A stretch of 64,000 bases of DNA, taken from NCBI GenBank assembly GCA_026419775.2, contig JAOPGA020001028.1, positions 294 through 64,293 on the forward strand, read 5' to 3'. Made by a program: the position numbers and the translations under genes. Every line of letters starts with the position of its first letter. The stretch's first letter is position 1. The notes beneath the pieces are model-generated. The model ran no database searches. It saw only the letters and a program-made list of their open reading frames with translations, and had not been told where the DNA came from. The stretch comes from Acrasis kona (taxonomy: Eukaryota; Heterolobosea; Eutetramitea; Acrasida; Acrasidae). Below are positions 11,522 through 25,285 of this stretch, piece by piece.

Positions 11522-12452
11522 AAGAATAATTGGTAATGAGGAGATTGGGATTACTACTGAGCAGAGTGGTACTTGCCGATCCTCAAATATATATCATTTT
11601 ATACAATGTTCTAGAGAGAAGAGCAGGAGAGCAAAGAAAAGAGATCAGAGGAGAGTAGATATAAGTATCTTATAAGAGCGACAGTAAGCTTATTTCTTTT
11701 AGTAACACCTAATTACATTGTCCTTGGGTTCTTGATTGAATTGTTAAGGAGTAGATTTCGGAACATTTATAGGGTCGCTCGACTTCAGGATTTGTTGTTG
11801 AACTCTACCAGTAACATTGACGTTATAGAGCCTGATCAACTCTAGAGACTCTCCCTCATGGTCTCCGTAATAATTCAGAATAAGGAGCAAAGGCCACAAA
11901 CATTCTCGAATATCACATCACTCTGCTGTCCATGACGCGCTCGATTCGCATCTCAATTCGAGGAGGCAGTGACAAACTCCAATGGGGTAAGAGAAAGTGG
12001 CGAATCTTGAAAGTTTGTAATCGTCTTTCTTGACTTCTATGAATCGAATTCATCTTTGTCTTTATTACTAAGAGCAATTAGTTGTGTGTCCGATATACCC
12101 CCCGCAGCGATTGATTTCCGCCGTTGCCTTAGCCTGGAATAGAGAAAAGAACATCATGGTCCAGAGTTCCATGTAAATTTGAAATGATTGGCCTTGCGCT
12201 TACTTGGATTTGTCTACGCATATAAATTAATGTTTGTTGCAACCCTTGTCTTTATTGTTTCTTGTGTTTGATAATTTATTCTGAAGTGTGACTTTGTCTC
12301 AGGAGCCAATGCGAGTTTTAATGTTCGAGTACTCTTGTTCTACTGTATGTTTGGAGTATGTTTGCAGCATAGGTGGGCTGATACTCCTCTTATTCTCTTG
12401 GTCAATGGAAAAGACAATAATAACAAGGTAATTAAACAATTAAAATTTACAT
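11522..12452. other. Non-coding stretch between the Crinkler-like gene and the dynein 3' end
   Basis: About 930 bases with no supportable ORF. It includes a purine-rich run (11610-11665) and somewhat higher GC than the flank at 11,840-12,120. I see no tRNA, rRNA or recognisable small RNA. It must contain the convergent 3' untranslated regions of the Crinkler-like gene and the dynein gene. Confidence 0.5.
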
Positions 12453-15400
12453 TTATTTCGATGAATATTTAAGACCACACATTGCTGCAACACCTCTCTT
12501 GATCCAATGATCTTGTGGTTCCTTTGATGGCAACTCAATAGTCAACACGTAGTTAGTAGAATGTCCAGTGGTAGACAATGTACCTGCCCTCTGTAAAGTC
12601 TTATACACTGGACAATAATAAATGCCATTGGTTACTGGTTTACGATCCTTGACTGGTTTAAACCAAATAATAGGCATGCTCGTATACAACTCCTTCGATC
12701 TCGACTCCACCAAACACTCCTCTTCCAAATCCCATCTAGCGCCCTCGAGGAACAAACCACGAATGTAGCAACCAGACTCAGGACCCTTTGTAATTTGATC
12801 CTCGCTAGTGTACTTCAAGACTTCAAAAGAAAAGCTCACCCGATCAATTGCAATGTGATTGCGCCTTGCATAGTTTTGTAGAGTTCCAGTTAAGAAACCC
12901 TGAGGGAAGAAGAAACCGCTAATCCAGTACACATTAGGTATTCCATTCTTATACCACTTATCTATAAATTCGCACCTTTGAATCAAATCAATGACCCACG
13001 AATTCAAGGGCATTAGAGAAGGATAAGCAACTTCGCTCCACAAGTCAGGAACGCGATTATCGAATATACTGTTGCCCATCTTTTCCAGCGGACCAGACAT
13101 GACCACTAGACCCTTGATGGCCTTGAGTATATCCTGACAAGAAGAATGAACCATGGCCAATAATTTATTATAACGAATCACTTCCTGAACAATCACAGTG
13201 TTCATTGATTCTTGATACATGACTGGATACTTGTTCTTGACGGCAGTTAGATCGAAAGGTTTGGGTACTCTTTTGAGAACATCGTTAGCGAATGCTTCGA
13301 TTACTCTATCGCTGCCATTAGCCGCTCCGCTTCCCTTTCCTCCACCCTGCATATTCAACAGCGTGGACGTCAACACACCAAACTCTGCAGAATTATAAGT
13401 AATTTCTGCATTCTCGTGCAAACCAAATATTTCAGGGTGAGTATTGAGCGGTAATTGTTTCAAATAATCAATATAAGAGTGATAATTACCAGCAGGGATG
13501 CTCTTGTATTCTGGTAGACTAGGAGAAAAGATGTAATCGTCGTTCATCACGTCAGGATTGATAAATCGATCGATGATGGTCATCAAGGTGCGTCTATCCC
13601 AATCATCGGTCACTCTGCCTCCGTAGTTGATTTGACCGGTCAAGAATTTGATCACCTTGTAGGGAACGCTGTCGTATTTGACCAAGAAGCGCTTCAATTG
13701 CATCACGCACACGGCCAAGTCACCGCTGGTATATTCGTAGGGAATGTTCCATCCCAAAGGTCCGAATTTCCTTCTCTCTTGGATGATGGCATGGAAGAAG
13801 CACATGCTGAACAATAATTTCTTGTATTGAGTTGGTTTCGTTTCGTGTTCCAATTCAGAGTCGCTGTAGTTATCGTAACTACCCATCAAATTGCTCCTTA
13901 GACCTAACGGAGGTTCCAACGTCATCTTGACGCTATTTTGTAACACGCTGACTGGGAATCTAGGCGTCGGCATGCTGGTCAGCCATAACCTAAATTCACC
14001 GTGGTTATCGTCGGTGAATCCTTCCACTAATTTATCGAGGGCGTCCATGAAGGAAACGGCCAAGTGACAGTTTTGTAACAAGACCCATGATCCATTCACC
14101 ACGGCGTCCTTGATGGCCTGAGTGGCCGCCTTTTCTGTTCCACGACCAAGAGAAACCTCTTCCAATCTCTTCACGCGCATGGCGTCCCTAAACTTATCCA
14201 CTTCGCTACGTGGATCAGCACCCGCTGATAAAATAAACACCAATGGAACAGTGTTGCTGCTGTCCTTGAAGCTTCTGTTCAAATCGAAGCGAGGAGGTTC
14301 TACGAATCTTCTTCCCAAGCTATCCGTTACAAAATCAACGATGCTCTCCGTTACCTTATCAGGACGCAAGCATCTCAAGATCATCATTCTTTGGAACAAA
14401 GTCAACACCGGAACGTTCCATTTGACACCACCTGGTACATCCAATCGATGAACGTCTCCAGAATCGAAATAGGACTTGAATTCATCGACGTGTAGTATGA
14501 AATTCTCATCAAAGTTTTTAAACACGTTACTTAGACGAGAAAGACTCTGTAATTGTGTCCATTGTTGATCAGTTAACCAATCGGCTTGACTTGGTTTCTT
14601 CAACAAGGCTGCACCACCCGAAGGTTCCTTACCACCGGTCAAAAACTCTCTCCACTCTTCGTGAGTGATCTTGTTTTGACCTTGAAGGATTCTCACGCAC
14701 AATACAAACGAGAACAACAATTTGTGTTTTTCGAACAGAGATTGACAAACGTTAGTGTAGAGCGAATAAGTAAAGTTGTTGATTAATGTTTGGATCCTAA
14801 TGTCAACATCATCGTTTTGTTCTGATGTTTCTATGCATTGATAGAATAATTTGATAAACCATTGAAGTGAGTATTGATACATGGGATCAACGTTCGTCAA
14901 ATCACTTATGCAGAAGAATAACAAACTGCTGCGGATGGCAACCGGTCGGTACTTGTTACGAGTCACGTCAATCTCCTTTTCTGTTTGTTCGCTCTGTGCC
15001 ACCTTTTCTTGAATCGTTGCGCTCGCTATTTTACTCTCTCCTAGCGCATGAATCAATTTTTCGTCCTCCAGAATATTCTTGTCCTTATTATCGGTCAACA
15101 TTTTCAAAATGTTATCTTGCAGATCCTTGAGGTCCTTTCTCATCTTTAAGTTTTTGAGCATGAGCTCGGTTTTGGTTCTTTCTAGCTCCGGCGTCTCTAC
15201 CTTGACAACGTTACCCTAACATTTGATCCTCTAATCCACTGGGAGTGATGAAGAAATTTAACAAGGTCACCTTGACGCTTGTTTCTGGTGAATAATGAGG
15301 ATTGCGTAGTTTAGTGGTCATGTATAACCTAAAATCAGAGTTGAACTCGATTACGTCGTCTCCGATCTTGATATAAGTCACTCCGCTTTGTACAAATGTT

Positions 15401-18400
15401 TGTTTCAGGAGCAGGGGTTCGATCGCTGGATCCATCTCTTGTCCAATGTTTTCTAACAAGACTGGCATGCCGAACTGAACGGCTCTGATGATTGTATCTA
15501 GGTACTTGTTCTGAGACAGATTGACTACGGTTAGTTTATCCTTTTCTAAATTCTTGATCCATCGATTCGCCTGTAGTTGTGGATCGATCATCAATGGGAA
15601 TCGACGCGATTTGCTCATGATGATTGCGTTTTGAATACTGAGCTGATCGCTGGGTAATCCTGCGTTGGTCCACGCTCTTATTTGAATGGGATCGCCTAGG
15701 GAGCTGGTGATGTCCGTATTAAAGGTGCAGGGCAATCCGATTTTTTGCAGTTCGTCCCTCCATTCCTTTTCGAGGATTTGACGGAAATCTGCAGTGAATG
15801 CACCCAAGTAGGCCACGCTACCTGCGTTGATGATCATGTTGCCCGTGATGTTGTGATTTTGTTCGCGTAAATCTCTCAGCGTGCTCTCCCATCTAATCTT
15901 TTCGCTACTGAGTCCGCTCATGAGGCGCTCTGCACGATCGAGTTGGGTGGTGCATACCAATACGTCCTCCGCTAGCTCTTCTTGTTTGGCGACCATGCTA
16001 GCGTTGTCTTCCTCTAATTTTCTAATCTTACTTTCAACGGCCTCTAATTGAGCTTTGGTTTGTGCCAAATTCTCTTCCACTTCTCTTAGTTGACTTTGAG
16101 CGACGGCTAGGGCTTGACGCTTGGGTTCAGCTGCTTTGTTGACGTAATGGAATTCATACATGGCGTGTACCCATTGACACATGGCCACACAAGCAAAACT
16201 AGCTCTCTTTTCAATCACTGCTGGATCAAAATCCTTGTTATCTTGTCCGTCTTTGGTCTTTACGATTTTTGTGATTTCGCTGATGACTTTTTCTGGTATA
16301 TTCTCCTTTTCGTAGTACACCATGTCCTTTTGTAATTTATTGGAGTTGGTCAAGAGAGCTTTTGCTGGTTCCCAGTAATCGAATGTGATTACACCGTCCT
16401 TGTTGACACGCTTGGGAGGTACTCTAAACATGATGCAAACGGCTTCGCAAACTGTCAAGACACCTTGCGATGGATTGGTGTAACTGCTGACTTCTTTGAT
16501 TTCCTTCGGCGTTAATTTGTTCAAACACTTTGTGGCAGCTTCTAGTAAGGGTTCTACCTCTTGTAGCTGCTTATTGGCATCCTCTTTGATGATCATCGCT
16601 TCGGCCTTCTTCTTTTCTGCATCCTCCTCATCTCTCTTTACGCTTTCTTGAGTCTTTGCTGCTTCTTCTTTATCGGCTTGAATCTTGATCATATTCTCCG
16701 CGACTTGTTTCTGAGTCTCGATCAACACTGGTTGTTTGTAAGTGAGCGTTTCCTTCATGTTGACGACCTTTACTTCAGTTTCTGCCAAAATGTTCAAACC
16801 AACATCCAATCGCTCGATGGCATCCGTGATGTTCTTCTTTGAAGTGGTTAGTACCTTTTCGTACGTACCTAATAGTTCCAGATAGGACGTAGGAGTGACG
16901 TAATTGTAACGACCTGCTTGTTCAATGTAATTGATGGATACTCTGGATACGCTCTGATGTACGATCACGCACATTTGTAATACCTTTTCTAATTCTTCAG
17001 GTTGCATTTGTAAGTGATCCAATTTGGCTCTGGCGACGCTTAGCAGTGCTTCGTTGGGCCATTCGCTGAACCAATCAATGGTGCAACAATTTACCAACGA
17101 AGGGAACATTCTCAATCGATTACGGAACACTTCACCAACGGGTGACATGGCCAATACGATATGTAAGTTGGCACGAACGCGTTTGATAAAGCGAGCGTAC
17201 ATTGATAAACTATTGAGCGGCAATCGCTCCATTTGACAAATGGGTTTGATGGCAGCGAATATTTGTTCCTTGTCTTGCGTTTCGAACAAGTTGGGAACGT
17301 CGCCGCTGTTTAGTAGGTTGTTGATATCTTCCAAGAAGGTCTCGTCAACAATTTGTGTATCGGTGAACAATAGCACTACATTGGCGTCCTCTACACCAGC
17401 GTTCATGATGACGCTCTTCAAAAATTCTTTCCATTCCTTGATGGTAAAGGATTTTGATATTTCGACTTGTCTAACTTTATAGTCGACTAGGAAAGCTGCT
17501 AGACGAGTTAGTGATTGTCTACCGCTACCACCGACTCCCAACAAGAGAGCGTTACCACCTGGTTGTCGAATGATACGACAAATTCTTGCCACGTGCTCGA
17601 TGGCATCCAAGAACATGACCAAGTGCATCTGCTTATCGTTTTGACCATTGTATTCATCTAATTTATCGCTCATGACTTTGACTAACTCTTCCATGTCATT
17701 TACTTGTTCGTAGCTGTGCGAATCCATGCTAGCGCCGCCTGATAAGAAATCAGCATAGATTAAGCGCTTGGATTTATCTTCTCCTACGACTTGTTCCCAT
17801 CTCAATTCCATTTTATCCATCATGGAGGCCTTGAGTAGGTCGTCGAATTGATTACGATCGCTATCGTCGATCAAACGATCTCTGAAAACGCGTTGACATT
17901 CGTGGCACCACACTCTGACGATATCGGATTGACTTCTTACTTTTCTAGTCTCTACGGTTAACTAATCCCTGGAATACCTTTGCCGATATCTCGAAGATTG
18001 AACGTGTAGTGAGATCTACTGGGCGTAGGTAACATTTCCATGCGGACAGAGTTATAGAGGCTGATGCTCGATTCGACGATACCAGTCGCTGCCGAAGCAA
18101 TGGCTTCTTCGAATTTTGCATCCCTCATGAAACTATTGAGGATGGTAAAGAAGATTTTATGCATGGACGAATCTTCCATGTCGGGGAAGGACAAGAAATT
18201 AAAGTGACGCAAGAAGCGATTGGTGACTGGATTACGTCCACCACCAGGAGGTCCCATCGCACCAACAAACACCATCTTTATTATTTTTGTAAACGGCAGT
18301 TTCTCCTCTCTATAATTATACCATCCCTGATGATCCATCCATTGACGCAATAACTCAATGGGTGGTTGAGCATGATATTGTTCGCGCTGAGGCATATTCA

Positions 18401-21400
18401 AATCATCTACGAAAACAATTTGATTTTTACCAGCTAATGGCTGATACACCTTATTCTTCTTTTCGAGCGTAGCGTCAATAATATCTTGCGTCTTGTTACT
18501 GCTCGTACGAGCGCTAAAGAAAACAAACAAAGGAGTGTACTGCTCTGGCATACCAGTCATGAGCAATTCGTTCACGATTAAACTCTTTCCGGTACCAGTC
18601 GGTCCAATGCACAGTGCGTGCTTGTTGTTCGTGAGCAATTTCCTCAGCACCCAACTATAACGAACCGTATCTGCAGTAGGGACGATGATATCCTTGAATT
18701 GAGCTTTGGGTTGAATGGTGAATTGATCCACTGTGGTCATCCAGTGTTTCCAAGTGTTAGTTTCTGCATCAAACATGTAATCATAAACAAGAGCATCTGG
18801 AGGAGGTAACGAATCGTTATAACCACTGCTCTCGAAAATCTTACGCAAGTACTTGTCGAACAAAACTCTTCCTTGTTGATCGACGCTTGCACCTACTGAC
18901 CAAATCAACGAAAAGATGAAATAAGGTTTCAACAAGCTTTCAACCTTCTTTTCTAATTGATCTTGATCGTTGGATGGATCCGATGAATTTACATCCTGTG
19001 CAGAGGCGTTCATTCGTAATGGATCATAATCTGCGAATAACACATCCAATAGATTCAAACAACTATGAATAATATTAGCATTCACGGTGGGTACATATTC
19101 TCTAGCGCTCATTTGACTTCTCAAAAAATTTAAACAGGGCGTCAAGAATGTCTCTAGCATATTAGAGAATTGATCTGCGAATTTGATAATTCCCTTGTGT
19201 AGTTTGGTCTGCAGCCACGATTTGACGTGCATCATGAGCGGTACGCAAGCGTCTGGATCCAAATAAACCATACCACATCTAGAAACTGTAGCTGGACTGG
19301 CTACTGCCAAATCAGCAACTTCGAACACAATGTTCATGGTGCTCGTCATTTCGATAATGGCACCACTCACCAAACATAGCTTCTTATTTTCGTCGAGTAC
19401 TGTATTCATGGACTCGATCCAGAGGGCATCTACTGGTCCATCAAACACTAACCACTTTCGATGTTCGCTGGGGTCGTTCACGAAGGCCTTGAATTCCTTC
19501 GCCAACACTCCATCCTTCCATTCTCTCGTGTTACGATCGTAACTACCATACAATTGATCCGAATCAATACTCTTTGGATTCAGCACGCTAATCTTAACTG
19601 GTTTGTATTTTGTGTTGTTGGGTAGCTTGCTGACCATGTTCATGGCAGCAGCTAATACGTTATAACAACAAGTCTTTCCACCACCCGTGGGTCCCACCAA
19701 CATGAGACCATGACGCAGTACGGTTGTTTCGTATAATTGAATACATTTGCGCTGGAACACATCGGGCATTTGCAGCCCTTGCGCCGTGGCGCATTCTCTC
19801 AAGGCTTGTATCAAACTAGTGTAATCAGTTTCTGGGTTCTTTGCACCTGGGAACAAATCAGAAATAATTCCGTTGAATAAGGTCACGTCGTTGGATAAGA
19901 ACTTTGGAATGTTGGAGTCACGAAGTGCAGCTAATAACAAGAGCTCCTCGTCCATGTTTGGTTCCTCTCTTTTGAGTAGACCAGCTGCTGCAATCACTGT
20001 ATTGACTGCTCTCATACCAAAATCGTAATGATCTTGTGAAGATAGTTGCTCGCTGGCTAATCTAAAGGTGGCGACCATTTTTTGAGCTAATGCTTGAGCA
20101 TCAGAGAATCCAAAACTAAATAGACGAATTTCAGCAATGAGCGCATAATCGGGTACCATGCACGCTACGGGTCTGAATAGAGCTTTCAAGTTATCTGGTA
20201 ACTCGGTTCTACCGGCATAACCTGGATTCATGGTGATGAATACGGCAAAGGTCGGATCGACGGTGACTTGAGTGCCCTCGAATAGGATGTTGGGTAACTT
20301 TGCTTTGACTGCTGCTTGTAGCGTGGTGATTTGTTGAGCAACGACAGATAACACTTCGACGTCGATACGATTGAATTCATCGAAACATGCCCATGCACCA
20401 GCCATGATTAGACCCTTGAAGAATTTACCCATACTGACTTCGTCCAATCCATCTTGACAATTGAACACCACGCATTGCTTGGCTAGTGCTTTTGCCAAAT
20501 CCTTCACGGTTTCAGTCTTTCCGGTACCTGCTGGACCTGCAGGTGCTCCTCCTAGATTTAAATGGAGAGCACCGGTGAGCGTCAAGTAGATACGATCGGT
20601 GAGTGGAGTGATCACTAGACGAGATGTATTACCCAAGTACTCATTTCCATAATCGAAAGAAGCTTCTACCTGTCGAACGATACACTTGTTATCTTGCGTC
20701 CAGTAATATCTCATCTGACTGACCCACTCAAAGTCACTTATGCTGCTCACGTTCTCCTTGATTAGGTTAGCGACCACATCTCTTGCGTGTACTTCGATGG
20801 TTAACAATGCACTTAGTTTGGTTCGGTCCAATCTCGAAATCTCTCCGCTGGATACGATGCTGGTCAATCCTAATAATTGTTGCTTCACCACTTGATAATA
20901 ATTCTTTAATCCCTGCACTCCATCTCTTTCGAGCGCCTCTGCCACTTCCTTCGTCCAAAAGATTTGGCTCACCACGATAATGATTTGACCTGGCCACCTC
21001 AACACCCATTCTTGTCTAGGTCTTTCCGCATAATCAATAATGGATTGTTTGATTTGATCATTGATGCTCTCGCACATCATGCCCTCGACTGCCTTCAACC
21101 ACACTTCGACGCTTCCGCTGGGCTGTAACGGACGCAGGAATTGTATTTGTTCCTTTTCCTTGCTAAACATTGCCGTCATGTCCAAATTATCTTGGAATTG
21201 AATCTGATCGATTCCTTCGAAACAACTCTTCAAGTAGGGCTGCACGGCTCTTGGTTCCTTGCTCTGAGCCAATATTTGCAACAAATCAGAATCTGCCAAA
21301 AAGTACAAACGAGCAAATTGTTTTCTCTTTGTTTCCAAGTAATCGTTTAATCCCTTTTGTATGCTGCTCAAATCAGCGTTACTATCTTGGAACGATTTTA

Positions 21401-24400
21401 GCAATTGACTAGTTTGTGTACAAAAGGCCATCACGTATGGATTGTGATGACAAGAATCCATTGTTTTCCTCCACTTTGTGTCCACGTTTTTGAATTTCTT
21501 ATGGAGCTGAGGTAATTGCTTGATGATTTCTGGCGCACTGAAAATTGGTTCCAGGGCCAACCACTCCCTTTGACAGTTGCTCCATTCTTCTAGAATCTCG
21601 CTCACGTTATTGAGTTGATTCTCCCATTGAATGATATCTGCTTCAAAGTGCTTTTTGAATGCACTAAAGGATATGGTTTGAGTCAATACGATGTGGTCAT
21701 CTAATTGTTGCTGTAGCTCGTCGCTTAGCTTCATGATAAAAGTACCAGTATCGCGATAAGATTTGATTTCGAATTTGGCTTCCTCCCACGCATCTTTCAT
21801 GTCCGTGAGAGCCTTTTCGATGGTATATTCCTTGGCTGCAGTTTCTCCCGTCTTGTTGATCTTATCGATGTGTTCGATCAATTTCAAATCAAATACGTCT
21901 TGTAGCGTTTTGATCGTCTCTCCTACAACCAATTCTACGCCAGTTGATTTCGAAATTTCGTTCCAGTGACGATCTCTCATGCCAGGGTTACGCAGCGCCA
22001 ACACGAGAGGTAGGTTTGGTTTGAAATCTACGATTCTCTTTTGTACCGTTTTTGCAATTTTTAAAATGCTGGGCATTTCCTTGAATTGATTGACGCACTT
22101 GTTGATCAACAACTCTGCTTTCCTAACATCCTCGTCCACTTGACGAGCGTTGAGAGATACGAACGGATCGTTCAGCCAACTTTCTTGCCAATGGATCCAA
22201 TCGTTGGCAGTCAGCCACAAATCGGCAAATGGTTGGAAATGACGAACGATTTTGTTGAGCGTCCTGTACTCCGTTACTTCCATGTCGAATAGAGCTTCTT
22301 TGGAATTGAGCGATCTTGATTTTTCTTGATAGTCCTTTAATTGTTTTTGTAGCACTTTGACTTCGTGAGCAACCTCTGCTACGTTGCTCATATCGTTGTG
22401 CTTCGAGAAATTAGTGACCACTCTGGAAATGCTTTCGATCTCCTTTGCGAATAACTTTTGATCGGTGAGCATGCGTTCCTTGAAGGATTCCTTCTCCTTG
22501 ACCAAGAATGCATCCACCTTTTCGGTCTGTTCTGCTAATTTTTTGGGCCATGCAGCGGCCATCACCATGTTTTTGAAATCTTCTTCTACCGTAAATGTGA
22601 ATCTGAATTCTTCCAACATTTGATAATGTTTCTTCATTTCGGCTATTACTACTTCGATGGCCTCTGTTTGTTGAGGAATGCTCTTCATGTACTCTCTCAA
22701 CTTTACTAATTGATCGATATCTTGTGGTTGTTTGTTGATTTCCTTGGAAATCTTGCTGAAGGAATCCCTCACGAACGTGCACTTGTTTTTGGCAGTTTTG
22801 GCGAGATGGGCCAACACTAATTTTGCTAATTCTGCACACTTCTTGGATAAGTGATTGCGTATGCCCTGACAATCGATCAAAAAGGTACCCGTCCTGATTC
22901 TTTGTGGAATTCGCTCGAGAATTTCAGCATTCAAATCTCGATAATGTAAAATGTCTTTTTGAATGTCTTCCAGACAGTGTCCTCCTTCCCTCTCTTCGTA
23001 TTCTTTGATGTAATCGACGATGCTCAACTTCAACAAGGGTTCGTAATCTGCATAGAGCGCCAAGTAATTCTTGAGCGGAATGATGGCCGAATCCATCTCG
23101 CTTTGAATCACATTTCTCCAATGAATGGTAATTTCGTCGGTTGCCTTGATGGCATCCAAATTCTTGTATTCGCTCCAAAAGAATTGGTGCATTACGTAGG
23201 GCTCCACTTGTGGAATTTGTTGCAGATCGCTAACTGCTCTGTCGAATAAAGACAATATGACTTGCGCGAACTTTTCTGTTTCTGTGCTGTACAAAAAGTT
23301 TCCATCTTTGTGAGTCAACTCAACCGTGAAGAGTGAAATTTTTTGTTTGTTGGTGATGACTTCTTTTGATGTGTTTTCGTATATGGGATCGGTTACTTCC
23401 ACGTCGCTACACGACGTAATCTTGACTCGGTAGTCACAAGCTTCTTGTATGAACCGAACGTATTCGTTGAAAGAATCTTGCATTAGGAATCGAAGGGTGT
23501 CTTCCATCATGAACTTGATGGTGTTCATGAATCTTTTTAGTTTTGATATTTCGTAAATCTCTCTTGACGTTTCGTTCACGTTGAGCCATCCTTTACCAAT
23601 GCTTTCTAAACTTGTTTTAATGTGGGTTTGTACGCTCTTCTTCCAATTTTCTTTCAAATGTAGAACCAATTTGTCGATGGCTTGTGTTTGGATTTGTTCG
23701 TATTCATCAAGTGTTACGGTCTTTTTCATGGTTGTGTGAAAAACTCTATTCTTTTGTCTTTTGAGTAGAACGTCTTGAACGCCTAAAAGTGCTCTTAGAA
23801 TGTGTTCTTCGGTAAAGTATGTATTGAAATTGAACTTGCGACAATTCTCTTCAAACTCATGGGGAGGAATGGACACTACGCCTAGCCAAGGAGCTTTTCT
23901 AGAAGGCTGTTGCCCTTGGTTGAGTCCAATGTTGGAAGCAATTTCCTGGGGTAGCGTCAAGAATCTGAACAATTCTTTCTGTGAGGGATCGTTCATGTTC
24001 TTGTCAAAGATGATCTTGTTCATGGTTCTGGAATAGTCTTGGTCGATTTCCTCAACAACACCATTAATGTTTAATTGACCCTGATTTTGTAGGAGCTTGT
24101 TATTGTTTAAGGAAAGTGCCTTCATGTGATCTATGCGTCCTTCCTCGATTCCCGGTATTTCATCTTGGGGCATATTATCAATGTACAAATTATATCGAAG
24201 GAGGGATTCTGCTTGTTTGCGTGACTTGTGTGCGTGGGCAACGCGCTTTGCAAAGACGAATGGATCTTCTGCTTTGAACATTAGATTAATTCTAGGAACC
24301 CAGATGCGTGTATTTTCCTTCGTGTTGCTTTCTGCTAGCCAAGTACCCTCTACATTTGAAGGTTCTACTAAATATCTATTGGCGTCTTCGTTCGTATCAA

Positions 24401-24899
24401 AGACTTTACAGTCCTTCCAAACTCCTTTTCCTTCCTTGCTAAATAACAGACATTTTGCGGGAATGTGTTTAAACTTTTTCTCATCTTTGTCATATCCTAA
24501 CGATAACCACTCTTGTGGTTCTCTACTTTCAAATTCTGTGTCATCAAAGGCCTCAAGTGGCAAATAACTTTCATATTTGTTAGTCTCTACGACAGACTTG
24601 CTATAATCAACTCCCTCTTTTTTGAGGAGCTCCTCAATGCTTTGTTCCTCAAAAAGTCTTCGCTTTCTTTCAATTACGATTTTGCGCGGAACTCCACCAG
24701 GAGGATTTTCGTAGGGAACCATAACTTTTGGCTCCACTGCTCTAGCTGGATATTCGAGACCTGTCCCATTCGCCTTTCCGTTTCCGTTTGTTTCTCCATG
24801 CTTACTTTGTAATGTTGAATTTGTTTTTGACGTCCTTCCATTATTTGAAGGTTCTGTAGTTGTAATTAATATATATTATGAGCACTACTTACTAGTCAT
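12453..24899 (-). CDS. Axonemal single-headed inner-arm dynein heavy chain (DNAH1-like)
   Basis: A microtubule motor of the flagellar inner arm. A tiny first exon (24899-24893, ATG ACT A) is joined through a 39-base intron (24892-24854) to one very long exon, giving about 4130 residues, normal for the family. The N-terminal PPGGVPRKIVIERKRRLFEEQ-type block (positions near 24,690) is typical of DNAH1-like chains. All four nucleotide sites are visible: AAA1 GPAGTGKTETVKDLAKAL with CFDEFNRIDVEVLSVVAQQI, AAA2 GPTGGGKTCCYN, AAA3 GPTGTGKSLIVNELL, AAA4 GVGGSGRQSLTRLAAF. Stalk coiled coils and the AAA5-6/C-terminal region follow. The frame is interrupted by isolated extra single bases near 17,970-17,945 (two, around FNLRDIGKVFQGLV) and near 15,208 (one, after SGLEDQMLG). 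On either side the family match is seamless, so these look like assembly indels rather than decay. The chain implies the organism makes, or recently made, flagella. Confidence 0.93.
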
Positions 24900-25285
24900 G
24901 GGGGGAGCTGGCCTTAGACTACTCCTCAACTTTTGAGTAAATGAAATTTTTGCGCGACCATTGGTGTCATGGTTGCCATTGGAGCCTAATCCATCTCCAT
25001 TCTCATTCTATGTTAATTAGATGCGACTGCTACGTAGACTAACACATACCATTTAATAGGCTGAATATTGGTTGAAGAACCGCTTTCTTAATCAGTTGTA
25101 ATAAATCAAATAGGTTTAGGCGCCAATAAAGGTTGTAATTAGTATATTTTCCGCTATAGTTGATAGAAGTAAGAGTGTTTCAATAATAGATTTTATTTAT
25201 GTACAACTAACTATGCAACATGAGCACTAATGTTTCGCTTGATCAGCCTCTCAACTCAAAATTTTCCACAAAGTCACTAGACTCC
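24900..25285. other. Dynein promoter region
   Basis: About 390 bases between the dynein start codon and the 3' end of the upstream IPT gene, both on the minus strand. No ORF or RNA is supported. It should contain the dynein promoter and the IPT gene's polyadenylation signal (AATAAA-like sequence on the minus strand near 25,190). Confidence 0.5.

Noticed and set aside
11522-12452. A structured RNA gene in the gap before the dynein 3' end
   Set aside because: No tRNA, snRNA, 5S or SRP signature could be found by eye.
17940-17985. A 33-base intron in the dynein gene
   Set aside because: Removing it gives an immediate stop and deletes the invariant VFQGLV motif.
22411-23178. Minus-strand frames of 153 and 84 residues inside the dynein gene
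   Set aside because: They are shadow frames of the dynein coding sequence on the same strand, low in complexity and without family features.
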